Assembly (NCBI GenBank): GCA_934675795.1 | Contig: CAKURW010000011.1 | Span: 1 to 46,148, forward strand | DNA length: 46,148 bases | Direction of reading: 5' to 3' | Source of the DNA: an uncultured Collinsella sp. | GTDB lineage: Bacteria > Actinomycetota > Coriobacteriia > Coriobacteriales > Coriobacteriaceae | Shown here: piece after piece, positions 1-8,178 of the stretch | How the letters are laid out: each line of letters opens with the position of its first letter | Numbering within the stretch: position 1 is the first letter of the stretch | Position numbers and translations under genes: made by a program | Notes under the pieces: model-generated | Told to the model about the DNA's origin: nothing | Seen by the model: the letters and a program-made list of their open reading frames with translations, nothing else | The model's database searches: none

Positions 1-1
1 G

Positions 2-22
2 ATCAAGCGCTTCTTTGGCTAA
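2..22 (+). CDS. C-terminal end of an upstream gene (tentative)
   Basis: The first bases can be read as the last codons of a gene, ending in IKRFFG and a TAA stop, 40 bases before a strong intrinsic terminator on the same strand. Two other frames also stay open into the window for a few codons and stop at about 33 and 41, so the frame is not certain. Nothing can be said of its function. Confidence 0.3.
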   Translation: MKRFFG

Positions 23-60
23 ACCAGCTTTGACTCCTTAAAGCTGTTAGCGTGTGGCTT

Positions 61-95
61 GGGCGCCGCGGAACTCCTTCCGCGGCGCCCTTTTT
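61..95 (+). terminator. Intrinsic terminator of the upstream gene
   Basis: A perfect stem of at least 10 bp (GGGCGCCGCG at 61-70 with CGCGGCGCCC at 81-90) is followed directly by TTTTT. It ends whatever gene enters the window from the left on the + strand. Confidence 0.9.
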
Positions 96-137
96 ATCCC
101 AACAGGGTTTTGGTAAACGCTCACAAATCTACCAAAG

Positions 138-177
138 AGCCCCCGCCTGGAATGTGCGTGCATTCCAGGCGGGGGCT
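138..177 (-). terminator. Hairpin ending rpiB
   Basis: A perfect 17-bp inverted repeat (138-154 with 161-177) around a 6-base loop lies 28 bases past the rpiB stop. Read on the minus strand it is followed by TCTTTGG, a weak U-tract. It faces the upstream + terminator, so the two transcription units are convergent here. Confidence 0.7.
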
Positions 178-204
178 GTCGTTAGCGTATGGCGTTGTAA
201 GTCT

Positions 205-672
205 TTAGGCCTCGTCGACGACCTTGAGACCGCGGGTCTGGTCGATCTCGTTGAGGAGGTTGACGCGACGCTCGTGACGACCGCCCTCAAACTCGGCGTC
301 GAGCCACTCGTCGACAATCATCTTGGCGAGCTCGGAGCCCACGACGCGGGCGCCAAAGGCGAGCACGTTGGTATTGTTGTGCATGCGGGAGAGCTTGGCG
401 CTGAAGGGCTCGGAGCACACGACGGCGCGTACGCCCTCGACCTTGTTGGCAGCCAGGCTAATCCCGACACCGGTGCCACAGATGAGGATGCCCAGGTCGA
501 CGTTACCGTTGGCAACGGCCTTACCCACCTTGTAGCCGGCGATGGGGTAGTCAAAGCTCTCGGAGGTGTCGGTGCCAAAGTTCACGACCTCGCAGCCGCG
601 CTCCTTCAGGTGCTCGGAGATGATGTTCTTGAGCTCGACGGCGGCGTGGTCGTTACCGATACCGATCTTCAT
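205..672 (-). CDS. rpiB: Ribose-5-phosphate isomerase B
   Basis: Cytosolic sugar-phosphate isomerase of the RpiB/LacAB family, interconverting ribose 5-phosphate and ribulose 5-phosphate. The 155-residue protein has the family length. It shows the N-terminal MKIGIGNDHAA (Asp8, His9), the catalytic Cys65 in ICGTGVGISLAANKV, His98 in HNNTNVL, and the HERR segment near 133 that contacts phosphate. The reading frame is open a further 62 codons upstream, but this ATG is preceded by AGAGAGGAAC at good spacing and gives the family's usual N-terminus, so the upstream extension is rejected. It is a single-gene unit, closed by the hairpin downstream and preceded by an intergenic region with a long inverted repeat (704-791). 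Allose-6-phosphate isomerase activity cannot be excluded. Confidence 0.95.
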   Translation of the reverse strand: MKIGIGNDHAAVELKNIISEHLKERGCEVVNFGTDTSESFDYPIAGYKVGKAVANGNVDLGILICGTGVGISLAANKVEGVRAVVCSEPFSAKLSRMHNNTNVLAFGARVVGSELAKMIVDEWLDAEFEGGRHERRVNLLNEIDQTRGLKVVDEA

Positions 673-703
673 GGATGGTTCCTCTCTGGTCTGTGCGGCG
701 CAA

Positions 704-791
704 ATGCTAAAGGTGTTTACCGCTTTCGACTGCATGATAACGCGACTCTTGCGTAAACGCTCGGGCGTTTTTTGGTCAAACGCTTTAGCAT
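704..791 (-). promoter_or_regulatory. Long inverted repeat in the rpiB leader
   Basis: ATGCTAAAG at 704-712 is matched by CTTTAGCAT at 783-791. The inner flanks are also similar (GTGTTTAC against the complement CGTTTGAC), so this may be a pair of operator half-sites or a long-range stem in the rpiB 5' leader. A smaller hairpin (AACGC/GCGTT, 756-769) with a T-run on the + strand lies inside. Function is inferred only from position. Confidence 0.35.
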
Positions 792-942
792 GCAACAAGA
801 TTGGCTTCTCATGAATAATGCCACCAATTTGTGCTCGAGCGCCGTCCGCCGGAACCATGGTTGCGGTTTTTGATGCATTGTTATCAAATAAAGGAGGTAA
901 CTTTTTTGAGAGCCCAGCCCGTTATGCAAGCAGGAGATACCT

Positions 943-2262
943 ATGCCTACCGATTCCATCCGTGATGCCGCGTTTTGCGATGTTTTGAACCGCGAACTTG
1001 TCTGTGCACTCGGCTGCACCGAGCCCATTGCCGTTGCCTATGCAGCGGCGCTGGCGAGCCAGACGCTCGGTTGCGAGCCCGATCATATGGATGTTGCCTG
1101 CTCGGGCAACATCATCAAGAACGTCAAGAGCGTGACCGTGCCCAACTCGGGCGGAATGCATGGTATTGAAGCCGCGGCCGTGCTGGGTGCCGTGGGCGGC
1201 GACGCCAAGAGCGCGCTCGAGGTGCTCGAGAGCGTCGATGACGCGGACCGCGCCCGCGTGGCCGAGCTGCTTGCCGATGCGGACTACTGCGATGTGTCGC
1301 TTGTCGAGGGTGTGCCCAACCTCTACATCAAGGTGACTGCGACGGCCGGGGGCCATACCGCGGTCGTCGAGATTACCGATCACCACACTAATGTCACGTG
1401 CCATACGCTCGACGGTATTCCGGTATGCGGTAAGTCGGCGGGGGAGTGCGCCGCCTGCGCCGAGCGCGTGGTGGCCGAGCGTGCGGCAGATAACGCCGAC
1501 ACGCCCATGTCGATCGAGGCCATCATCGACTTTATCGAGGACGGTGACATTGAGGACGCCCGCGCTGCCGTTGAGCGTCAGATTGAGCTGAATGGCGCAA
1601 TCAGTGCCGAGGGCCTTGCGCACGCTTGGGGCGCCGAGGTGGGTCGTACGCTGCTGGGTGCTCGTGCCGATGACGTCGCCTGCCGTGCCCGTGCCCGTGC
1701 AGCCGCCGGGTCCGACGCCCGCATGAACGGTTGCGCGCTGCCGGTCGCCATTGTGTGCGGCTCGGGCAATCAAGGTATTACCTGCGCGTTGCCCGTCATG
1801 GAGTATGCCGAGTACCTGCGTTGCGACCACGAGCGCCTGGTGCGCGCCGTGATGCTGTCCGATCTTATCGCCGTGCATATCAAGAGCTATATTGGTGCGC
1901 TCTCGGCGTTTTGCGGTGCTATTTGCGCTGCGTGCGGCGCCGGCGCTGCGATTACCTGGCTGTGCGGTGGCACGCGCGAACAGATTGGCGCGACGGTCTC
2001 GAATACGCTTGGCAACGTGGGCGGCATCGTGTGCGACGGCGCCAAGGCGAGCTGTGCCGCCAAGATCTCGGCTGCCGTCGATGCGGCGATTCTGGGCCAC
2101 GATATGGCCATGCAAGGCCGCGGCTTCCGCGCCGGCGAGGGCCTGATCCAAGATACCGTTGAGCAGACGATCGCCAGTATGGGCTACGTAGGCCGCGTGG
2201 GCATGAAGGACACCGACATCGAGATCCTAAACATCATGATCGGCAAAACTGAAATATGTTAG
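943..2262 (+). CDS. L-cysteine desulfidase / serine dehydratase alpha-like (UPF0597)
   Basis: A 439-residue protein of the UPF0597 (YhaM/CyuA) family, related to the alpha part of iron-sulfur L-serine dehydratases. Characterised members are oxygen-sensitive [4Fe-4S] enzymes that break L-cysteine into pyruvate, ammonia and sulfide. The family signature CALGCTEPIA is present with the catalytic Cys25, and so are the CSGNIIKNVKSV segment and the cysteine-rich CGSGNQGITC segment, which probably contributes cluster ligands. AGGAG at 932-936 sits 6 bases before the ATG. A second strong ribosome site (GGAGGT at 893-898) precedes a short overlapping TTG-started frame. It ends just before a palindromic repeat shared with three other sites. 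CyuA is the likely name, but the substrate is inferred. Confidence 0.85.
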   Translation: MPTDSIRDAAFCDVLNRELVCALGCTEPIAVAYAAALASQTLGCEPDHMDVACSGNIIKNVKSVTVPNSGGMHGIEAAAVLGAVGGDAKSALEVLESVDDADRARVAELLADADYCDVSLVEGVPNLYIKVTATAGGHTAVVEITDHHTNVTCHTLDGIPVCGKSAGECAACAERVVAERAADNADTPMSIEAIIDFIEDGDIEDARAAVERQIELNGAISAEGLAHAWGAEVGRTLLGARADDVACRARARAAAGSDARMNGCALPVAIVCGSGNQGITCALPVMEYAEYLRCDHERLVRAVMLSDLIAVHIKSYIGALSAFCGAICAACGAGAAITWLCGGTREQIGATVSNTLGNVGGIVCDGAKASCAAKISAAVDAAILGHDMAMQGRGFRAGEGLIQDTVEQTIASMGYVGRVGMKDTDIEILNIMIGKTEIC

Positions 2263-2270
2263 TTAATTAA

Positions 2271-2335
2271 GTTGCGGTGAGATAGTTCCTAGATTCTCCC
2301 CGAGAGGCTCCAATTAGGAACTATTTCACCGCAAC
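2271..2335. repeat. Palindromic repeat family, copy 1
   Basis: Arms of 20 bases (2271-2290 and 2316-2335) pair with a single G-to-A difference, which as RNA would be a G-U pair. The arm begins GTTGCGGTGAGATAG and the right arm ends TTTCACCGCAAC. The same end sequence recurs at 11056, 28245 and 29527. This copy lies between the convergent cysteine desulfidase-like gene and the HAD gene, so it may act as a bidirectional terminator. Confidence 0.9.
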
Positions 2336-2355
2336 CGCGTTTGATGTTCTATTGG

Positions 2356-3114
2356 CTACGACAGTTCGTTGGCTACTTGGTGTTCGTAGAAGGCTTCTAC
2401 TACGGCGTTAAAGTCGCGGGCGAAGTCTTCCATGGTTCCGCGCCAGGTGGCTCGGCCGGGTTTTCCCTGGCCAACATAGGCAGTTTGAATGCCGCAGGCG
2501 GGACTGGGGAAGTCGCGCTTGGGATCGTTGCCCACCATAAGGACCTCGTGCGGCTCGAGCCCCATCACCTGAAGCTGCTCTAGATAGTAGGTGGCATCGG
2601 GCTTGCAGCGGGTGGTGTTTCCCATGTGCGTGACGAGCTCAAAGGGAGCGTCGGCCAGGTCGCCCCAACCCATGCGGCACTCGATGGCCCCCTGGGGAAA
2701 GCTGGGGTTGGTAAAGAGCGCACAACGCAGCCCTGCGTCCTGTACGGCCTGGAGCGCGGCGTGTGCGCCCGGCATGGCGTGGGCGTTAATGACATCGTCG
2801 TTCTTGTACGGAAGAACTTCGCGGTCATAGTAGGTAAACGCCTCGTAGATGAGGGGATCGGAGAGGCGGATCCCGCATCGGCGCTCGACCTCTTCTTGGT
2901 AAAACTCAAGATTGGTGCGGTTGTCCGTGCCGCTGCGGCGATTGGCGTTGAGGTCGACCAGGATGGTGCCGAGGCGTGCCATCGTGCCACCGCGGCTGCG
3001 GCGCCCGATATCCGCGAGCATCGAAGAGACATCCTTAAAATAGCGAAGGATGAACGCGTTGAGGTTGATGCTGAGAAGCGTTTCGTCCATATCGAAAACG
3101 ACTGCTTTGAGCAC
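2356..3114 (-). CDS. HAD-superfamily hydrolase
   Basis: Phosphatase-like protein of 252 residues with the four haloacid dehalogenase motifs in order: FDMDETLLS (nucleophile Asp and acid-base Asp), the threonine in LFTNPS, the lysine in CKPDATYY, and GNDPKRDF with the metal-binding acids. The cap lies between motifs I and II, as in subfamily I. The frame is open for 57 more codons, but a GTG at 3114 gives VLKAVVFDMDETLL, with AGAAAGGTG upstream at good spacing, and starts at the usual HAD N-terminus, so it is preferred. Substrate unknown; sugar phosphates or nucleotides are typical. It is a single gene, divergent from rpsA. Confidence 0.85.
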   Translation of the reverse strand: MLKAVVFDMDETLLSINLNAFILRYFKDVSSMLADIGRRSRGGTMARLGTILVDLNANRRSGTDNRTNLEFYQEEVERRCGIRLSDPLIYEAFTYYDREVLPYKNDDVINAHAMPGAHAALQAVQDAGLRCALFTNPSFPQGAIECRMGWGDLADAPFELVTHMGNTTRCKPDATYYLEQLQVMGLEPHEVLMVGNDPKRDFPSPACGIQTAYVGQGKPGRATWRGTMEDFARDFNAVVEAFYEHQVANELS

Positions 3115-3429
3115 GCGGGCACCTTTCTCGTAAATTTGATCTAGAGTCGTTGGCTCCGGATACTTTACCCCAAAGCGAATTGCCTGGCTGGTTATCGTCA
3201 AGTTGCGGAGACGTGTGTTCATAAGATTACGAAAAAGTCTCCACACGAGTAAAAAATCGCAGTTCACGCTTGAAATCGAACTCATTTCCCCGTAACCTAT
3301 ACGAACGTGATTGCATAAGCGTCACATTAGTATCTGTCGGCTCCCGAGTGTTCCTAAACGTTGTGTGCTTGTCGCACCCTTCTGTAGGTCCTAGCAATCG
3401 GGGCCCCGTAGTTCGAAAGGGGTCCACCT
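3115..3429. other. Intergenic region between HAD gene and rpsA
   Basis: This 315-base divergent intergenic region must hold the promoters of both genes and the rpsA leader. A self-complementary CGGGGCCCCG lies just upstream of the rpsA ribosome site. I see no clear -35/-10 pair and no convincing gene. The minus-strand frames entering it are extensions of the HAD frame or have no start signal. Confidence 0.4.
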
Positions 3430-4596
3430 TTGAGTGAGATTCAGAACTCGTCCATTTTCTCTCTTGACGATGTCAACGAGGAGGAGATGAACAACCTCAT
3501 CGACGGTACGATTACCGACTTTGATGAGGGCGATCTCGTTAACGGCACTGTCGTTAAGATCGAGCATGACGAGGTGCTCGTTGACATCGGATTCAAGTCC
3601 GAGGGCGTTATCCCGGTCCGCGAGCTGTCCATCCGCAAGGACGCTAACCCTGCAGACATCGTTGCACTCGGTGATCCCATCGAGGCTCTGGTTCTCCAGA
3701 AGGAGGACAAGGACGGTCGTCTGGTCCTGTCCAAGAAGCGTGCCGAGTACGAGCGTGCTTGGAACCGCATCGAGGAGAAGTTCAACTCCGGCGAGAACGT
3801 CGAGGGCGAGGTTATCGAGGTTGTCAAGGGCGGCCTGATTCTCGACATCGGCCTGCGTGGCTTCCTGCCTGCTTCCCTCGTCGACCTCCGTCGCGTTAAG
3901 GACCTCACCTCTTACATGGGCACCCGCATCGAGGCCCGCGTTATCGAGATGGACCGCAACCGCAACAACGTCGTCCTCTCCCGTCGCGTCGTGCTCGAGG
4001 AGTCCCGTAAGGCCGAGCGCTCCGAGATTCTGTCCAAGCTCAAGTCTGGCATGCGTCTCCAGGGCACCGTTTCCTCCATCGTCGACTTCGGCGCCTTCGT
4101 CGACCTCGGCGGTATCGACGGCCTCATCCACATCTCCGAGCTCTCCTGGAACCACGTCAACCATCCTTCCGAGGTTGTCAAGGTCGGCCAGGAGGTCGAG
4201 GTCGAGGTTCTCGACGTCGATCTCAACCGCGAGCGCATCTCCCTGGGTCTCAAGCAGACCACCGAGGATCCGTGGCGCGCACTGGTCAAGAAGTACCCCG
4301 TCGGCGCTATCGTCGAGGGCACTGTGACCAAGCTTGTCCCGTTCGGCGCTTTCGTCGACCTGGGCGAGGGCATCGAGGGCCTGGTGCACATCTCCGAGAT
4401 GGCCAACAAGCACGTCGATCAGCCTTCTCAGGTCACCCATGTGGGCGACAAGGTTCAGGTCAAGGTCATGGAGATCGACCTCGACCGTCGTCGTATCTCC
4501 CTGTCCATGAAGTCCGCTGCTGAGACTCTGGGCGTCGAGATCGAGGTTACCCCGCTTCCTTCCGAGAAGAAGGACGAGGAGACCGACGCCGAGTAA
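3430..4596 (+). CDS. rpsA: 30S ribosomal protein S1
   Basis: RNA-binding ribosomal protein that helps mRNA bind the 30S subunit. The 388-residue product carries four S1 (OB-fold) repeats at about residues 34-103, 121-186, 207-275 and 292-361. The last two are the best conserved (VDFGAFVDLGGIDGLIHISE and VPFGAFVDLGEG). This is the short, four-repeat form seen in Actinobacteria and Firmicutes, rather than the six-repeat proteobacterial one. The start is a TTG at 3430, preceded by GAAAGGGG; no in-frame ATG gives a complete first domain. The C-terminus is acidic. It is followed at once by a strong terminator, so it is probably transcribed alone. Confidence 0.95.
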   Translation: MSEIQNSSIFSLDDVNEEEMNNLIDGTITDFDEGDLVNGTVVKIEHDEVLVDIGFKSEGVIPVRELSIRKDANPADIVALGDPIEALVLQKEDKDGRLVLSKKRAEYERAWNRIEEKFNSGENVEGEVIEVVKGGLILDIGLRGFLPASLVDLRRVKDLTSYMGTRIEARVIEMDRNRNNVVLSRRVVLEESRKAERSEILSKLKSGMRLQGTVSSIVDFGAFVDLGGIDGLIHISELSWNHVNHPSEVVKVGQEVEVEVLDVDLNRERISLGLKQTTEDPWRALVKKYPVGAIVEGTVTKLVPFGAFVDLGEGIEGLVHISEMANKHVDQPSQVTHVGDKVQVKVMEIDLDRRRISLSMKSAAETLGVEIEVTPLPSEKKDEETDAE

Positions 4597-4621
4597 ATCG
4601 GTTTGACGATCACTTGTTTTA

Positions 4622-4654
4622 AGGGATCCGTCCGCAATGGACGGGTCCCTTTTT
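4622..4654 (+). terminator. rpsA terminator
   Basis: A 12-bp stem (4622-4633 with 4639-4650, one G-U pair) encloses a GCAAT loop and runs into a T-tract, 25 bases after the rpsA stop. Confidence 0.9.
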
Positions 4655-4904
4655 GCATTTGTTGCTGAGGTACGCGATGCTGCCCGGGCTGTCTACGGGC
4701 TATTGGGTTGTCGGTGCATGAAAAAATGCCGACATCCCGCCTCGGGGAGGAGGCGGGAACGCACCGAGTAGACGGAGGGGTGCGGAGCGCGGTCGCGTCT
4801 CGACTGACGACGTTGCCCATCGACAACCCTATTGTACTGCATGGCGTGGTTCTTGGTTTATCGTGTCGAACGCTTGTGTTGTGCCATTGCCTGTGGTGAC
4901 GGTG
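4655..4904. other. Intergenic region with two successive hairpins
   Basis: Between the rpsA terminator and the rnpB promoter lie two strong stems: TGTCGGTGCAT/ATGCCGACA (4709-4734, one bulge) and TCCCGCCT/AGGCGGGA (4735-4758). No U-tract follows either one, and no open frame with a ribosome site is seen. They might belong to a small RNA or be remnants of repeats. Confidence 0.4.
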
Positions 4905-4913
4905 TGCTACACT
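4905..4913 (+). promoter_or_regulatory. Extended -10 promoter of rnpB
   Basis: TGCTACACT at 4905-4913 matches an extended -10 element (TGn plus TACACT). A partial -35 (TTGCCT at 4887) lies 15 bases upstream. Initiation about 7 bases later falls at the expected 5' end of the RNase P RNA. Confidence 0.65.
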
Positions 4914-4921
4914 CTTGCACT

Positions 4922-5284
4922 GCTGAGTGGGCCAGACGGTCGCGCGATGTGCTGCTTGCAGTACGCGTGAGGAAAGTCCGGGCTCCAGAGGGCGGGATGC
5001 CGGCTAACGGCCGGGCGGAGTGATCCGACGGAAAGCGCCGCAGAAAAGAAGACTCCCACCTGCGCCGCAAGGCGTAAAGGGAAAAGCTGAAACGGTGGTG
5101 TAAGAGACCACCAGCGTCGTGGCAACACGGCGGCTTGGCAAGCCCCATCCGGAGCAAGCGCGAGTAGGAACGCTATGGGCCGGCCCGGTCCGCGTTCGGG
5201 TAGCGTGCGTGGAGCTGCATGGTAACGTGCAGACAAGATAAATGACCGTTCACGACAGAACCCGGCTTATAGGCCCACTTGGCA
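4922..5284 (+). ncRNA. rnpB: RNase P RNA, bacterial class A
   Basis: Catalytic RNA of ribonuclease P, which removes 5' leaders from tRNA precursors. The universally conserved blocks are seen in order: GAGGAAAGTCCGGGCTCC (P4 5' strand and CR I) near 4970, the AGGGAAAAGCTGAAACGG region near 5078, GCAAGCGCGAGTAGGA near 5154, and ACAGAACCCGGCTTATAGG (P4 3' strand and CR V) near 5255. The length of about 363 bases is typical. Exact ends are estimated from the promoter and the terminal helix. Confidence 0.95.
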
Positions 5285-5300
5285 ACTATGTTGACGCTGC

Positions 5301-5399
5301 GAACCCGTCAGCGCGGCAATCTGCCTTTCAAGCCTTCGGGCATGACCATAAGGTCAATGCCCTCGTCTTTCAAAGCACCTTGCTCGCGCTGACGGGTTC
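5301..5399 (+). repeat. Nested inverted repeat downstream of rnpB
   Basis: A perfect 15-bp outer stem (GAACCCGTCAGCGCG at 5301-5315 with its complement at 5385-5399) encloses a second stem GGGCATGACC/GGTCATGCCC-like (5338-5347 with 5352-5362, one bulged A). No clear T-tract follows. It is either the processing or termination structure of the rnpB transcript or a separate structured element. Confidence 0.7.
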
Positions 5400-5514
5400 T
5401 CGCTTTCGTTTACGGAATCATCGGTGTTGCCGTTCTATTTACCGGGATTAACGGTTCGGCCTTTGCCGTATTATTGAGGCTGTTTGTTGCTTTGCTTGTT
5501 GTTGAGGGGCTTTG

Positions 5515-6150
5515 TTGGACAGCTATTTTACTCTGCAATCGAATATTGAGGCTTCGGGCGAGTTTGCGGACCGCAAGAGTCGGTTTATTGCCCAGCTGAT
5601 CCATATTGAGTCCGAGGATGAGGCGAATGCCTTTATTGAGATGGTTCGCAAGCGTCATTACGACGCTCGACACAATGTTCCCGCGTGGATTTTGGTCGAT
5701 GGACGCGAGCGCCAGAGCGATGATGGCGAGCCGAGCCGCACGAGCGGTATGCCGACGCTTGAGGTGTTGCGCGGCGCGGGGCTCAAAAATGTTTGCTGCG
5801 TAGTGACGCGCTATTTTGGTGGCACGCTGTTGGGGCCTGGTGGCTTGGTGCGCGCCTATACCGCGGCGACGCAGGCGGCGGTGGCCGCGGCTCAGGAGGC
5901 CGGGCAGATCGTCGAGATGACAAGCGTCGTGCCGGTTGACGTGTATGTGGCCTATCCACAGTATGAGCAGGTGCTTCGCTTGGCGCAGGATTCGGGTGCC
6001 AAGGTTTCGGATACCGATTACGCGGATACCGTTACACTTCACTTGGTGTTTAAGGCGGGGGAGCAGGAGCCATTTTGCGCCAAGATGCGCGAGCTTATGG
6101 CGGGACGCGAGGAGATCGAGGTCGGCGCTCCCGAATTTGCCGAGTTCTGA
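5515..6150 (+). CDS. YigZ/IMPACT family protein (UPF0029)
   Basis: A protein of about 211 residues in the YigZ/IMPACT family. The N-terminal UPF0029 domain carries the family segments SRFIAQL, DDGEPSRTSGMP, and VVTRYFGGTLLGPGGLVRAY. A second, smaller ferredoxin-like domain follows from about residue 135 (the DUF1949 type). The eukaryotic homologue IMPACT acts in translation control; the bacterial role is not settled. The start is one of two adjacent TTG codons (5512 or 5515). GAGGGG at 5504-5509 is better spaced to the second. It is a single gene with its own terminator. Confidence 0.9.
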   Translation: MDSYFTLQSNIEASGEFADRKSRFIAQLIHIESEDEANAFIEMVRKRHYDARHNVPAWILVDGRERQSDDGEPSRTSGMPTLEVLRGAGLKNVCCVVTRYFGGTLLGPGGLVRAYTAATQAAVAAAQEAGQIVEMTSVVPVDVYVAYPQYEQVLRLAQDSGAKVSDTDYADTVTLHLVFKAGEQEPFCAKMRELMAGREEIEVGAPEFAEF

Positions 6151-6153
6151 CGG

Positions 6154-6204
6154 CGACGGCCAGCGTGCTTTTGGATGGATCCCAAGCGCGCCGGCCGTCG
6201 TTTT
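6154..6204 (+). terminator. Terminator of the YigZ-family gene
   Basis: CGACGGCC at 6154-6161 pairs with GGCCGTCG at 6193-6200, with further pairing of GCGTGCTT and AAGCGCGC inside, followed by TTTT. Confidence 0.8.
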
Positions 6205-6217
6205 ATGTTGATGCCGT

Positions 6218-6664
6218 CTACTCGGCGAGCTGCTTTAGCACATCGCAGGCGATCTCGATGGCATCGTCGATGCAACCGGGGCAGCTGCGGAGCGGACTCT
6301 TATCCGATCCGATGCCCTTGAGCGTGCCGCAGACGGTCGTCGTGTTCTTCTCGCCAAAACGCTTGGCGATTTCGCGCGACAGCTTGTAGGTCTGGCCCTT
6401 GGTCTTGGGGTTTTCCATGCCGTCGCTCATCACGAAGCCCATGATGGCCACGGCGCCCGAGATGGCGCCGCAGGTTTCGGTCATGCCGCCCATGCCGGCG
6501 CCAAAGCCCTCGGTGAGGGTAAAGGCGACCTGAGGGTCGAGTCCGACGGCAGGTGCGAGCGTGCAGGCGACGGCCTGCGCGCAGTTAAAGCCACGGGCGT
6601 GGTATTCGGCAGCCTGAGCCTGACAGGCGGTGATGTCGAGCTGGGCCGTATCGATTTGCTTCAT
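6218..6664 (-). CDS. C_GCAxxG_C_C family protein
   Basis: A 148-residue protein of the C_GCAxxG_C_C family (also called redox-active protein family), recognised by its spaced cysteines: GFNCAQAVACTL, GAGMGGMTETCGAISGA, TTVCGTLKG, and LRSCPGC. Members occur in anaerobes and are thought to bind a metal or an Fe-S cluster, but no reaction is established. The ATG at 6664 follows AAGGAGA at ideal spacing; the 48-codon upstream extension of the frame has no comparable support. It converges with the YigZ gene and diverges from metY. Confidence 0.85.
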   Translation of the reverse strand: MKQIDTAQLDITACQAQAAEYHARGFNCAQAVACTLAPAVGLDPQVAFTLTEGFGAGMGGMTETCGAISGAVAIMGFVMSDGMENPKTKGQTYKLSREIAKRFGEKNTTTVCGTLKGIGSDKSPLRSCPGCIDDAIEIACDVLKQLAE

Positions 6665-6894
6665 CGTTGTCTCCTTGGTCACGGTGTACCCGCTTATGGT
6701 ACCCGTGACAGTGCGTGTAATCATCGAGAGCTTCATGGATGCCTCATTTTTATCTATCGAGCAAATGCTCAAGGCTTGAGATAAATGCCCCGGATCAATT
6801 TGTCCCATAACCTACCTTGGGGATGGGTTGAGAGGGGTGCAGGGTAGCGGTATCGTGAACCGAATAAAACGTAACCCAGGCAAGGGAGCAAGAT

Positions 6895-8178
6895 ATGAGC
6901 GAGCAGACCATCGGTACCACATGTGTTCAGGGCGGCTATCACCCGGGAGATGCCGAGCCGCGCCAGGTGCCCATCTACCAGTCCACCACGTGGAAGTACG
7001 ACACGTCGGAGCACATGGGCAAGCTGTTTGACCTGGAGGAGTCTGGCTACTTCTACAGCCGTCTGCAGAACCCCACGTGCGATTTGGTTGCCGCCAAGAT
7101 CTGCGAGATGGAGGGCGGCACCGCTGCGATGCTCACGAGCTCGGGCATGGCGGCGAATTTCCTCGCGATCTTTAACGTAGCCGGTGCCGGCGATCACGTG
7201 GTCGCGAGCTCTGCCATCTACGGCGGTACCTACAACCTGCTCGCCCATACTATGGAGCGCATGGGTCTGACCTGCACGTTCGTTGCTCCCGACTGCTCCG
7301 ACGAGGAGCTCGAGGCAGCCTTTGAGCCCAATACTAAGCTCGTCTTTGGCGAGACGATTGCCAACCCCGCCCTTGCCGTGCTCGATATTGAGCGCTTTGC
7401 CAAGGCCGCGCACGACCACGGCGTGCCGCTGATGGTCGACAACACCTTCCCGACGCCCGTGATGTGCTGTCCCTTTGAGTGGGGCGCCGACATCGTCACG
7501 CACTCCACCACTAAGTACATGGATGGCCATGCGGCCTACCTGGGTGGCGTGATCGTCGATCACGGCCAGTTTGACTGGATGGCCCATGCGGACAAGTTCC
7601 CGGGTCTCACCACGCCCGACGAGAGCTATCACGGCGTGACGTATGCCGAGAAGTTCGGTCGCGAGGGCGCCTTCATTACCAAGGCCACCGCGCAGCTCAT
7701 GCGCGATCTTGGTCCCATGCAGAACCCGCAGGCGGCATTCTTCCTGAACAGCTCGCTCGAGAGCCTGCACGTGCGCATGCCGCGTCATTGTGAGAACGGC
7801 CTGGCCGTTGCCAAGTTCCTGCAGAGCCATCCCAAGGTGCGCTTCGTGAGCTATCCGGGTCTGGAGGGCGATAAGTACTATGACATGGCTCAGAAGTACA
7901 TGCCCAACGGTACCTGCGGCGTTGTGAGCTTTGGCTTTAACGGTGGTCGCGCGGCGGCCGAGACCTTTATGAAGAGCCTCAAGCTTGCCCAGATCGCCAC
8001 GCACGTTGCCGACGCCCGCACGTGCTGCCTGCATCCCGCTAATGCCACGCACCGCCAGATGAACGATGAAGAGCTCATCGCCTGTGGCATCTCCGCCGAC
8101 ATGGTGCGCCTGTCGTGCGGCCTCGAGGACACGGCCGACCTGATTGCCGACCTTGAGCAGGCGCTCGAGCAGTGCTAG
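6895..8178 (+). CDS. metY: O-acetylhomoserine sulfhydrylase-type enzyme
   Basis: PLP-dependent enzyme of the Cys/Met metabolism family, about 427 residues, matching O-acetylhomoserine aminocarboxypropyltransferase (MetY), which adds sulfide to O-acetylhomoserine to give homocysteine. The schiff-base lysine is Lys207 in HSTTKYMDGH. Other family marks are YSRLQNPT near 54-61, SGMAAN (83-88) and VDNTFPTP (181-188). An AGGGAGC ribosome site precedes the ATG. It is a single gene between a divergent promoter region and an intrinsic terminator. Cystathionine gamma-synthase or methionine gamma-lyase specificity cannot be ruled out, but the N-terminal segment fits MetY best. Confidence 0.9.
   Translation: MSEQTIGTTCVQGGYHPGDAEPRQVPIYQSTTWKYDTSEHMGKLFDLEESGYFYSRLQNPTCDLVAAKICEMEGGTAAMLTSSGMAANFLAIFNVAGAGDHVVASSAIYGGTYNLLAHTMERMGLTCTFVAPDCSDEELEAAFEPNTKLVFGETIANPALAVLDIERFAKAAHDHGVPLMVDNTFPTPVMCCPFEWGADIVTHSTTKYMDGHAAYLGGVIVDHGQFDWMAHADKFPGLTTPDESYHGVTYAEKFGREGAFITKATAQLMRDLGPMQNPQAAFFLNSSLESLHVRMPRHCENGLAVAKFLQSHPKVRFVSYPGLEGDKYYDMAQKYMPNGTCGVVSFGFNGGRAAAETFMKSLKLAQIATHVADARTCCLHPANATHRQMNDEELIACGISADMVRLSCGLEDTADLIADLEQALEQC

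Noticed and set aside
5242..5451. A 69-codon + frame after position 5242
   Set aside because: It starts inside the conserved 3' half of RNase P RNA and runs through the inverted repeat downstream.
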